19,532 nt of DNA from Pseudomonadota bacterium (GCA_023450535.1 JAEXGX010000337.1:1-19532), one strand, 5' to 3'; shown: positions 7,320 to 13,917, numbered from the stretch's first letter. Notes: a model not told the origin generated them from the sequence alone. A program made the numbers and translations.

Positions 7320-8630
7320 ATGGCAGATCAACTTTCCCGCCGTACCTTTCTGAAGAGCGGCAGCCTCGGCATCGGGGCCTTGGCCCTGACTTCCTTTTCT
7401 CCGGACACGGCCCTTGCCGCCGTGCAGGACAGCCTGGACCGCAACGTCAGTTTCGACGGCTTTGCCCGCAACTTCATGTATTACATTCCGACCCGCCTGT
7501 TTTTCGGGTTCGGTGAACTCGACGCGCTTTCCGAACATCCACTGCCCGGAAAGAAGGCGCTCATCGTCATCAGCGGCGGCGGGTCCATGCGGAAATACGG
7601 CTATCTCGACCGCGTGCGGCAACAACTGGACAAGGCTGGCGTCTCCCACACCCTTTACGACAAGGTGTTTCCCAATCCCACGGTTAATCAGGTCATGGGC
7701 GGAATCGCCTTTGCCAGGGAAAACGATTGCGATTTCGTGCTCGGCCTGGGCGGCGGCAGCACCATGGACGCGGCCAAGGCCATTGCCTTCGGCGTCACCA
7801 ATCCGGGCAACCTCTGGGACTACAGCAACAGCATGACCGGCGGCAACAAGGAGCGCATTGCCGAGCCCCTGCCCATCGTCTGCATCACGACGACCGCCGG
7901 TACGGGCAGCGAAATCGACCCGTGGGGCGTCATCACCAGGGAAGAAACCAACGAAAAGTCGGGCTTTTTCAGCGGCGAATCCATGTACCCCGTTCTTTCC
8001 ATCGTCGATCCGGAACTCACGTTCACGATTCCGGCCGACTATACGGCCTATCAGGGCATGGATGCGTTCTTTCATGCCTCCGAAAGCGTGATCAACACCC
8101 AAAATGCCCAGATGGGCGAAATGTTCGCGCTGACGGCCATTGCCCTTGTGGCGAAGTATCTGCCCCGTGCCGTGAAGAACGGCAAGGATCGCGAGGCCCG
8201 TTCCTTCCTCTCCCTGGCCAACAGTCTTGCCGGATACTACATGCGCTGCACGTCGGCGCACTCGCTTGAACACGCCATGGGCGGCTTCCATCAGCAACTG
8301 CCCCACGGTGCGGGCCTGATCATGATCGCGCATGCCTACTACAAGCATTTTGCCGACCTTAAAGCCTGCGAGGGGCAGATGATCAAGATGGCGAAGGTGA
8401 TGGGCGTGGACAAGCCCCGCAACGGGCAGGATTTTGTCGCGGCGCTCGATAACCTGCTGGCCCAATGCAATGTGGCCCATCTCAAAATGAGCGACTACGG
8501 CATTACCAGGGAAGAAATGGCCCAATACCCGGCCATTGCCCGCAAAATCGGCGGCGGCGACATTTCCGCCGATCCCGCGCCGTTGTCGGACGCCGACTTC
8601 CTGAGCATCTATCAAAAATCTTATCGGTAA
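7320..8630 (+). CDS. Tat-exported iron-containing alcohol dehydrogenase
   Basis: The protein has 436 residues from ATG 7320, behind GGGAGG. It opens MADQLSRRTFLKSGSLGIG, a clear twin-arginine signal (SRRTFLK) with ALAA as likely cleavage site near residue 33. Residues 49-436 align gaplessly with the cytoplasmic Fe-ADH at 5634-6800. All expected catalytic parts are kept: GLGGGSTMDAAKA, Asp248 and His252 in GMDAFFHASE, His314/His318, and His329 in PHGAG. Fe-ADHs normally use NAD(P)H, which is not freely available in the periplasm, so either the cofactor is carried in with the folded protein, another electron carrier is used, or the activity has changed. It lies 89 bases after the C_GCAxxG_C_C gene and probably belongs to the same transcript. 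Confidence 0.92.
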   Translation: MADQLSRRTFLKSGSLGIGALALTSFSPDTALAAVQDSLDRNVSFDGFARNFMYYIPTRLFFGFGELDALSEHPLPGKKALIVISGGGSMRKYGYLDRVRQQLDKAGVSHTLYDKVFPNPTVNQVMGGIAFARENDCDFVLGLGGGSTMDAAKAIAFGVTNPGNLWDYSNSMTGGNKERIAEPLPIVCITTTAGTGSEIDPWGVITREETNEKSGFFSGESMYPVLSIVDPELTFTIPADYTAYQGMDAFFHASESVINTQNAQMGEMFALTAIALVAKYLPRAVKNGKDREARSFLSLANSLAGYYMRCTSAHSLEHAMGGFHQQLPHGAGLIMIAHAYYKHFADLKACEGQMIKMAKVMGVDKPRNGQDFVAALDNLLAQCNVAHLKMSDYGITREEMAQYPAIARKIGGGDISADPAPLSDADFLSIYQKSYR

Positions 8631-8759
8631 CCGGCGGCTTTTCGCGACGCCTGCGACGAACGCCACGGCGCAGGCGCGCGATAACGGGAGAGGCTCTGAA
8701 ACATCGGCTCCCCCCCGGTGCTGCATTGCGGTCGATTTTCCAAGGAGGGATCAGAAAAT

Positions 8760-8822
8760 ATGAGCATTCGCCACACATCCCATTACGATTTAGCGCTGAT
8801 TTTTCCGAACGGTTCCCTATAG
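8760..8822 (+). other. Possible 20-codon leader ORF
   Basis: ATG at 8760 is preceded, at eleven bases, by a strong AAGGAGG (8742-8748) and reads 20 codons (MSIRHTSHYD...) to a TAG inside the TATAGTT element. It overlaps the conserved promoter block, and the corresponding stretch upstream at 4942 is in a different frame, so the peptide itself is not conserved. It may be the leftover start of a decayed gene rather than a regulatory leader. Confidence 0.2.
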
Positions 8823-8824
8823 TT
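8770..8824 (+). promoter_or_regulatory. Repeated promoter/operator block, copy 2
   Basis: Same elements and spacing as 4924-4978: GCCACA, five bases, CATTA, two bases, ATTTAGCGCTGATTT, fifteen bases, TATAGTT. It ends 42 bases before the ATG of the DUF362 gene, a sensible promoter position. It probably gives the second half of the cluster its own start under the same regulator. Confidence 0.6.
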
Positions 8825-8866
8825 TCCGCAAGTCCGTTTGCTACGGCCATAAGGAGGTATCCCGCC

Positions 8867-9829
8867 ATGGCACAGCATCTTTCCCGCCGCGTCTTTCTGA
8901 AAAACAGCGCCCTCACCGCCGGAGCGCTGGCTCTGGGGTCTTTCCCGGATGCGCTTGCCGCGCCCCAGGAGAAAGCGCAGGTCTTTTTTACCCGTGACAT
9001 CAGCATCGACAGCCTGCTGAAACTGTATGCCCGCATCAACCGGCATATGACGGGCAGGGTCGCCATCAAGCTGCACACCGGCGAACCCCACGGCCCGAAT
9101 ATCCTTCCCCGGGAGTGGGCGCAAAAGGTTCAGTCCGTCATTCCGAACAGCACCATCGTGGAGTGCAACGTCCTCTATTCCAGTCCGAGACAAACCACGG
9201 AGGGGCATCGGAAAACATTGGAAACCAATGGATGGACGTTCAGCCGGGTGGACATCATGGACGAGGACGGCGACACGCCGCTCCCCATCCCCGGCGGCAA
9301 ATGGCTCAAGGAAGTGAATGTGGGCAGCCACCTTCTGAACTATGATTCCATGCTGGTGCTGACCCATTTCAAGGGGCACGCCATGGGCGGCTTCGGCGGC
9401 TCGCTCAAGAACATCTCCATCGGCTGCGCCTCCGGCAAAACCGGCAAGAACCAAATCCATCAGATTGCCCCTGACGGAAACTGGCCCCTGGGGCAACAGT
9501 TCATGGAAAGGATGGTGGAAGGGGGCAAGGCCGTCACCCATCATTTCGGCCCGCGCATCACCTACATCAACGTGCTCAACAGAATGTCCGTGAGCTGCGA
9601 CTGCGAAGGCGTCAAGGCCGCTCCGGTGACGACGCCGGACATCGGCATCGTGGCTTCCACGGACATCCTCGCCGTGGATCAGGCTTCCGTCGATCTGGTG
9701 TACGCCCTGCCCGAAGCGCAGCGCCACGATCTGGTGGAACGCATCGAATCGCGCGGCGGCCTGCGCCAGCTCTCCTACATGAAGGAATTGGGCATGGGTA
9801 ATGACCAGTACGAACTGATCACGCTGTAA
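8867..9829 (+). CDS. Tat-exported DUF362 domain protein
   Basis: The protein has 320 residues from ATG 8867, behind AAGGAGG (8851-8857). The N-terminus MAQHLSRRVFLKNSALTAG is a Tat signal with ALAA near residue 30. The mature part has DUF362 hallmarks: VAIKLHTGEPHG (~65-76), the central LTHFKGHAMGGFGGSLKNISIG (~165-186) and a C-terminal DILAVDQASVDLVY (~266-279). DUF362 proteins often carry a ferredoxin-like [4Fe-4S] domain, but this one does not, having only Cys244 and Cys246 close together. The function of DUF362 is not established. Its export and placement after the Tat Fe-ADH suggest a periplasmic redox partner or maturation factor (inference). Confidence 0.88.
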   Translation: MAQHLSRRVFLKNSALTAGALALGSFPDALAAPQEKAQVFFTRDISIDSLLKLYARINRHMTGRVAIKLHTGEPHGPNILPREWAQKVQSVIPNSTIVECNVLYSSPRQTTEGHRKTLETNGWTFSRVDIMDEDGDTPLPIPGGKWLKEVNVGSHLLNYDSMLVLTHFKGHAMGGFGGSLKNISIGCASGKTGKNQIHQIAPDGNWPLGQQFMERMVEGGKAVTHHFGPRITYINVLNRMSVSCDCEGVKAAPVTTPDIGIVASTDILAVDQASVDLVYALPEAQRHDLVERIESRGGLRQLSYMKELGMGNDQYELITL

Positions 9830-9838
9830 TCGGATGTC

Positions 9839-9890
9839 GGGGCTGTCCAATAGCCCCTCTTTCTCGAAAACGGAGCCGAGGCCCGGCTCC
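9839..9890 (+). terminator. Two hairpins between DUF362 and flavoprotein genes
   Basis: GGGGCT (9839-9844)/AGCCCC (9852-9857) is followed by TCTTTCTC, a weak terminator-like tract. A second perfect stem GGAGCCG (9872-9878)/CGGCTCC (9884-9890) has no T tract. They may attenuate read-through or stabilise mRNA ends rather than fully terminate, since no good promoter is evident before the next gene. Confidence 0.45.
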
Positions 9891-9916
9891 ACAAGTTACA
9901 CAATCAGGTACATCCC

Positions 9917-10540
9917 ATGAACGTCCTCCTGATCAACGGCTGCCCGCATCCCAAGGGCTGTACCTATACAGCCCTGAACATCGTGGCGACGCAGTTGGAA
10001 AAAAACGGCCTGAGCACCCGGATGCTCCATGTGGGCAACAAGGCCATGCACGGCTGCATCGCCTGCGGCCAGTGCGCGGAAAGCGGGCAGTGCGTCTTCA
10101 CGGACGATCCGGTCAACGAAACCATCAGCCTGCTGCTTGAGGCCGATGCTCTGGTGGTCGGGTCGCCGGTCTATTATGCCGGTCCCAACGGTGCGCTCTG
10201 CGCCTTTCTGGACCGGGTGTTCTTCATGCGGAACGAACTGTATGCGTTCAAGCCAGCCGCCGCTGTGGTCAGTTGCCGCCGGGGCGGAGCCAGCACCTCG
10301 TTCGACCGGCTGAACAAGTACTTCACCATTGCCCGTATGCCCGTGGTGTCCTCGCAGTACTGGAACTCCGTGCACGGCAACACGCCGGAAGAAGTGTTGC
10401 GGGACAAGGAAGGGCTCCAGACCATGCGCGCGCTGGGCGACAACATGGCCTGGCTGGTCAAATGCATCGCCGCGGGCAAGGCCGCCGGGATCGACCATCC
10501 CGTCATGGAGCCTTGGGAACCAACCAATTTCATCCGCTGA
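9917..10540 (+). CDS. Iron-sulfur flavoprotein / NAD(P)H-dependent FMN reductase
   Basis: A 207-residue flavodoxin-like protein. The N-terminal strand and phosphate-binding loop are MNVLLINGCPHPKGCTYTAL (1-20), followed by a compact cysteine motif CIACGQCAESGQC with Cys47, 50, 53 and 59 (CX2CX2CX5C). This is the spacing of the iron-sulfur flavoprotein (Isf) family, which binds a [4Fe-4S] cluster next to FMN. The flavin-binding GSPVYYAGPNGALCAFLDR (83-100) is typical. It lacks a signal peptide and so is cytoplasmic. It would pass electrons between ferredoxin or NAD(P)H and an acceptor, and could supply reducing power for the cluster (inference). The ribosome site is weak (AGG at about 9905). 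Confidence 0.88.
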   Translation: MNVLLINGCPHPKGCTYTALNIVATQLEKNGLSTRMLHVGNKAMHGCIACGQCAESGQCVFTDDPVNETISLLLEADALVVGSPVYYAGPNGALCAFLDRVFFMRNELYAFKPAAAVVSCRRGGASTSFDRLNKYFTIARMPVVSSQYWNSVHGNTPEEVLRDKEGLQTMRALGDNMAWLVKCIAAGKAAGIDHPVMEPWEPTNFIR

Positions 10541-10559
10541 ACCGAGAAAAAGGCAAGTC

Positions 10560-10991
10560 ATGAAACGGAAAACCACGATGAAAGCTTTCTTCGCCCTTCT
10601 CCTGCTCCTGTGCTGCGCCTTTACCGCCCATGCGGCGGAACGGAAACAGAACGACCTCGGCGGCATGGACCCCGCGCAGGCGCTTGAATACATGAAGACA
10701 ACGAAAAATCTTGTCATTGTTGACGTCGCCACCAGGCGATGGTTCGCGACAAAGCATTTTGCCGGTGCCGTCAACATTCCCATTGAAAACATCTCTTCCG
10801 ACGAGGCCGCAGAGCTGTACCGGAACCTTCCCGCCGGACGTCCCGTCCTGCTGCATTGCCGTCTCGGCATGGTCGTTCCCGGCGCATATCAGACCTTGAA
10901 GGCCTTGCGTCCCGACATCCCGGAAGTGGCGTATATCGCCGGAAAGCCTCTGTTTGACGAATACAACGCATGGTACGAAACAACGCACTGA
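10560..10991 (+). CDS. Secreted single-domain rhodanese
   Basis: The protein has 143 residues. The N-terminal MKRKTTMKAFFALLLLLCC followed by AFTAHA is a Sec-type signal peptide cleaved near residue 25. The mature protein is one rhodanese domain: VIVDVATRRWFATKHFAGAVNIP (~52-74) and the active-site loop LLHCRLGMVVPGA with Cys100, so sulfurtransferase activity is possible. It resembles periplasmic PspE-type rhodaneses in size and location. AAAAAGG precedes ATG 10560; an inner ATG at 10578 would shorten the signal but keep it. It starts 19 bases after the flavoprotein gene. The substrate is not known; periplasmic persulfide or thiosulfate chemistry is plausible in a sulfur-metabolising anaerobe (inference). 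Confidence 0.85.
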   Translation: MKRKTTMKAFFALLLLLCCAFTAHAAERKQNDLGGMDPAQALEYMKTTKNLVIVDVATRRWFATKHFAGAVNIPIENISSDEAAELYRNLPAGRPVLLHCRLGMVVPGAYQTLKALRPDIPEVAYIAGKPLFDEYNAWYETTH

Positions 10992-11013
10992 CGAGAGCAT
11001 AAGGAGTTCTTTT

Positions 11014-11583
11014 ATGATGACGGAACTGGAAAAACTTGATGCGGGGTTGGAATTTTGCTTTGCCGATCCCGAGGTTGAAGCGCGAAAGGGCAACGCCGTC
11101 GCGTTGTGCCGCGAACTCAACGCCACGAAACATACGGACCGCGAAAAACAATGCGCGATCATCGGGAAACTGTTCGGATCAGCAGGAGAAAACCCCACCG
11201 TTCTCCCCCGGTTCCAGTGCGACAACGGGAAAAACATCCATGTGGGCGCGCAGTTTCTTGCCAACTACAACGTGACCATACTGGACATCGCGCCGGTGCA
11301 TATCGGGGATTACTGCATGATAGGCCCCAATACGCTTATCACCACGGTCAACCATCCCCTGTCCCCCAAAGGGCGGCGGGAGAGATTGGCTCAGGCCAAA
11401 CCCGTCACCATCGGCAACGACGTCTGGATCGGCGGGAGCTGCACCCTTTTGCCCGGCGTGACCATCGGCAACAACGTCATCGTCGCGGCCGGGGCCGTGG
11501 TCACCAAGGACGTTCCCGACAACTGCGTCGTTGCGGGCGTTCCCGCCAAAAAAATCAGGGAACTGGAGAACGACAATGCATAA
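11014..11583 (+). CDS. Sugar O-acetyltransferase (LacA/Maa family, hexapeptide repeat)
   Basis: The protein has 189 residues, the size of maltose/galactoside O-acetyltransferases. The N-terminal helical MAC domain spans roughly 1-60. Left-handed beta-helix repeats follow (IHVGAQFLANYNVTILDIAPVHIGDYCMIGPN, then VTIGNDVWIGGSCTLLPGVTIGNNVIVAAGAVVTKDVP). The catalytic His114 is in TTVNHPL and the end is VAGVPAKKIRE. It would transfer acetyl from acetyl-CoA to a sugar or related hydroxyl compound. AAGGAG precedes ATG 11014, and a second ATG follows at once. The family often sits in clusters with AraC regulators, flavodoxins and aldo/keto reductases, and the stub of such a reductase overlaps its 3' end here. 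Confidence 0.92.
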   Translation: MMTELEKLDAGLEFCFADPEVEARKGNAVALCRELNATKHTDREKQCAIIGKLFGSAGENPTVLPRFQCDNGKNIHVGAQFLANYNVTILDIAPVHIGDYCMIGPNTLITTVNHPLSPKGRRERLAQAKPVTIGNDVWIGGSCTLLPGVTIGNNVIVAAGAVVTKDVPDNCVVAGVPAKKIRELENDNA

Positions 11584-11647
11584 TCCAGCGGATTCCTTCA
11601 GACTCGGCAACGGCTGCGCCATTCCCTGTCCGGGCTTCGGCACATAG
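11576..11647 (+). pseudogene. 5' stub of an aldo/keto reductase gene
   Basis: ATG 11576 overlaps the acetyltransferase stop by eight bases (ATGCATAA) and has GGAG seven bases before it. It encodes 23 residues ending FRLGNGCAIPCPGFGT, then TAG at 11645-11647. The pattern L-x-x-G-x-x-I/M-P-x-x-G-x-G-T is the first beta-strand signature of aldo/keto reductases, in which a Trp usually follows the final GT. The rest of the gene (about 250 codons) is missing, and the next gene begins 39 bases on. The likely event is a deletion that left the coupled start. Confidence 0.6.
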
Positions 11648-11686
11648 GTGGATTTCTGGCTTCAAATCGCGTTTGGAGAGACGATC

Positions 11687-12178
11687 ATGAACAGCAATAC
11701 CGAATGCGGGTTCTGCCCTTCCCGCAGAAGGTTTTTGAAGACCGGAGGCGCGATCGGCCTGGCGGCATGGATGGGCGCGCTGCCCGGCATCCCCCGCGCC
11801 GCCGCCGCGACGGCGGGGACGGCATTGGCGGAACGGCCCGAAATCGCTGCGGGAAGGTTCGGCGCGATGAGTTGCGCTCAGGCTCTGGCAACAACGTATG
11901 CCGATCTGGTCGGCTTGCGGGAACAACAGGCGAAAGACCTTGCTTCCGGGTTCGGCCTGGGCATGGGCAGAAAGCAGACCTGCGGCGCGCTTACGGTGGC
12001 ATTGATGTTGAGCGGACTGGCCGGAAAAGGCGGTAACTGCGCGGCCCTGATGGACACGTTTGAAAAGGAAATGGGCAGCGCACAATGCGCCTTCTTTGTG
12101 GATCAATTCGGCTACAGCCGTTGCCGGGATTTACTGCGCTTCGCGTCCCGCCAACTGAATGAACGGATATTCGCTTAG
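11687..12178 (+). CDS. Tat-exported C_GCAxxG_C_C family protein (copy 3)
   Basis: The protein has 163 residues from ATG 11687, with GGAGAG seven bases before it. The N-terminus has SRRRFLKTGGAIGLAAW, a twin-arginine signal, with cleavage likely around residues 38-42. Two cysteines (Cys7, Cys10) before the twin arginines lie within the signal and would be lost. The mature part shows the family cysteines: Cys63 (MSCAQA), Cys99 in KQTCGALTVA, Cys134 (QCAFF) and Cys146 (SRCRDLL). It is shorter than copy 1 and lacks its CTNCC cluster. It occupies the place where an aldo/keto reductase was lost and ends the cluster. Confidence 0.83.
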   Translation: MNSNTECGFCPSRRRFLKTGGAIGLAAWMGALPGIPRAAAATAGTALAERPEIAAGRFGAMSCAQALATTYADLVGLREQQAKDLASGFGLGMGRKQTCGALTVALMLSGLAGKGGNCAALMDTFEKEMGSAQCAFFVDQFGYSRCRDLLRFASRQLNERIFA

Positions 12179-12181
12179 AGG

Positions 12182-12271
12182 AGCAGTTCGGGGGCCGGCC
12201 CCCCTGCTTCTCCACCCCGTTCCCGCCATGCATCGCAGTGGCCCCGGAAAAGCGTTCCTTCGCGCTTTTCC
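12182..12271 (+). terminator. Terminator-like hairpins after the oxidoreductase cluster
   Basis: Three bases after the stop, AGCAG-TTC-GGGGG...CCCCC-CTGCT forms a strong GC-rich hairpin (12182-12208). A second stem GGAAAAGCG (12246-12254)/CGCTTTTCC (12263-12271) lies further on, and a T7 run occurs at 12309-12315 after a four-base AGCG/CGCT stem. Together these probably end the cluster transcript before the MFS gene. Confidence 0.5.
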
Positions 12272-12382
12272 GCTGGGTCGCCTGCGGCGGAGCGTTTTTC
12301 AATCACGCTTTTTTTGATGGACGCCGCCTTCCGCAGAACACGGGCAACGCGCCCGGCAAAGAACTTTCAGGATACCCGGACC

Positions 12383-13555
12383 ATGAACCATACGTTCTCG
12401 GCGCTTCTGCCGCATAGGCCCAAAAGCTATTACCGTTTGGCCCTTATGCATTTTTTCTTCATCATGGGGATACTCTTTTCCTCCTGGGCCATACGCATTC
12501 CGGACATCAAAAACGCTCTGGCACTTTCCGACGCCGAGCTTGGCGGCATATTGTTCGGTGCGCCTGTGGGCCAGCTTCTCGCCATCGCCCCCACGGCATG
12601 GCTTGTGGGCCATATCGGAAGCCGTCGTTCCATCATGCTGGGCATGTGCGCCATGCCGATCGCTCTGGTGCTGTTGCCTGTGGCGCCCGGTCGTCTTTGG
12701 TTGTTCGCGGCGCTGATCTTTTTCGGCTTCAGCAACAATATGCTGAATATTTCTCTCAATGCGCAGGCGCTGGGCGTTGAATTTCTCTACCGCAGAAGCA
12801 TCATGAGCGCCTTCCACGGCATGTGGAGCATCGGGGCCGTCATAGGCGGCATCATCGGAGCCATCGCCGCCCCGATGGGAATAGCTCCGCTGCCGCATTT
12901 CGGGGCCATGTTCCTGCTGTCCATCCTGATTCTCCTGATGCTGCGCACGGCAATCATGCCCCGCGATGTCCGGTCCGCCGCACGGAAGAAGGAAAAGTCC
13001 TCCATCCGCCCCGATCGTTACCTCATCCTTCTCGGCATCATCGCCTTTGGCAGCTTTGCGACGGAAGGGGCTCTCTATGACTGGAGCGCGGTGTATTTCG
13101 CCCAGGTCGTGCAGGTACGGGAAAGTCTGGTGCGCGTGGGCTACGTCGCCTGTTTGAGCGCGATGGTGGTGGGGCGTCTGGTGGCCGATACCCTCGTCAA
13201 TCGCTACAGCGTGGTTCCTGTGCTGCAAACAAGCGGCGCATGCATTGCCGCCGGGCTGACGCTCGCCCTCCTGTCGCCCACGCTGACGATGGCGACCATG
13301 GGTTTTGCTTTAACGGGGTTCGGCATGGCTTCCGTCGTGCCCCTCTGTTTCAGCCTTGCGGGCAAATCCAAAGCTTCCCCGCAGGCCGCCATATCATTCG
13401 TCGCTTCCATCGGGTATTTCGGACTGCTTGCCAGCCCTCCGGTGGTGGGGATGCTGTCCGAGTGGCTGACGCTGCGCTGGGCGCTGTCGCCCATGATAGC
13501 CATAGGCGTAGGCATCGTTTTTCTGACGGCGGCGCTCAGGCGACTGCGGGCGTAA
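12383..13555 (+). CDS. MFS transporter (YbjJ-like)
   Basis: A 390-residue, very hydrophobic protein with about twelve membrane segments, the normal MFS size. ATG 12383 gives MNHTFSALLPHRPKSYYRLALMHFF, entering the first segment near residue 20. Features are SSWAIRIPDIKNAL...SDAELGGILFGAPVGQL in the first loop region, the GHIGSRRSIMLG motif-A-like loop between segments 2 and 3, and FATEGALYDWSAVYF at the start of the second half. These resemble E. coli YbjJ and related predicted exporters. The substrate is unknown. The gene has weak ribosome-site matches and is separated from the previous gene by 204 bases containing hairpins, so it is probably its own unit. It could export the product or the toxic substrate of the cluster (inference). 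Confidence 0.88.
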   Translation: MNHTFSALLPHRPKSYYRLALMHFFFIMGILFSSWAIRIPDIKNALALSDAELGGILFGAPVGQLLAIAPTAWLVGHIGSRRSIMLGMCAMPIALVLLPVAPGRLWLFAALIFFGFSNNMLNISLNAQALGVEFLYRRSIMSAFHGMWSIGAVIGGIIGAIAAPMGIAPLPHFGAMFLLSILILLMLRTAIMPRDVRSAARKKEKSSIRPDRYLILLGIIAFGSFATEGALYDWSAVYFAQVVQVRESLVRVGYVACLSAMVVGRLVADTLVNRYSVVPVLQTSGACIAAGLTLALLSPTLTMATMGFALTGFGMASVVPLCFSLAGKSKASPQAAISFVASIGYFGLLASPPVVGMLSEWLTLRWALSPMIAIGVGIVFLTAALRRLRA

Positions 13556-13917
13556 ACAGCTTCCCGTATAGAATCATAGTTATAAAAACTATCGTTATAT
13601 TTCATAAGAGGCACAAAACCATATTTCACGATTTTAATAGCCAGTAGTATTCTTTTATTTTCTATCTAGTCTAAGGAGTGAGAGGTCAACGCCATTCCTT
13701 GTGGATTCTGGCCTTCAGGCGGGCACGATACTGGCTGTAGTACGGATCGAAATATTTGCCTTCGCTTGTTCTCCATTGAGGATAAGCGTCTACAGCCTGT
13801 CTGGGGGAACATTTTGTTCTGTCTGGCGACGGTCTTCCAATGGCCTTTGCCGCCCGCGTAGGAGTACCAGTTTTATCCATTCCCACTCGTCTCATAGGCT
13901 TTCAATCGTAAAATGCT
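13556..13917. other. Intergenic region between MFS and helicase genes
   Basis: The 362-base region begins AT-rich (13560-13680) with a small inverted repeat ATAGTT (13576-13581)/AACTAT (13587-13592) that may end the MFS transcript weakly. The rest has a 69-codon minus-strand frame (13686-13895). The genes on either side converge here, and no promoter-like sequence was recognised. Confidence 0.4.
13686..13895 (-). CDS. Hypothetical protein, possibly a remnant
   Basis: A 69-residue frame begins 22 bases after the helicase stop on the same strand. It is basic and rich in aromatic residues near the end (YPQWRTSEGKYFDPYYSQYR, then ARLKARIHKEWR), which looks protein-like. It lacks a clear ribosome site, and I do not recognise the family. 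It might be co-transcribed with the helicase gene or be the end of a decayed gene. Confidence 0.3.
   Translation of the reverse strand: MRRVGMDKTGTPTRAAKAIGRPSPDRTKCSPRQAVDAYPQWRTSEGKYFDPYYSQYRARLKARIHKEWR

Larger units (their letters stand above)
8631..8866. other. Intergenic region with decayed duplication and a second promoter block
   Basis: The first ~35 bases resemble the bases following the other Fe-ADH gene (CCGG.GGCTTTTCG and onward into the start of the C_GCAxxG_C_C gene), so the ADH duplication appears to extend here while the following gene decayed. An 8-base-pair stem CGCCTGCG (8648-8655)/CGCAGGCG (8669-8676) may slow or end transcription. A short frame (8760-8822) and the promoter block 8770-8824 follow. 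Confidence 0.5.

Noticed and set aside
7287..8726. Long minus-strand open frame (479 codons) opposite the Tat Fe-ADH
   Set aside because: It is an antisense frame produced by high GC content; a similar shadow lies opposite the first Fe-ADH (5115-6518). The plus strand has full catalytic motifs and a Tat signal.
8465..8866. Upstream extension of the DUF362 frame from 8465
   Set aside because: It overlaps the Fe-ADH 3' end and the promoter block; ATG 8867 has a good ribosome site and begins directly with a Tat signal.
12299..13228. Minus-strand 309-codon frame opposite the MFS gene
   Set aside because: The translation is His/Gln/Asp-rich and charged, typical of an antisense membrane-protein frame; the plus strand has twelve hydrophobic segments.
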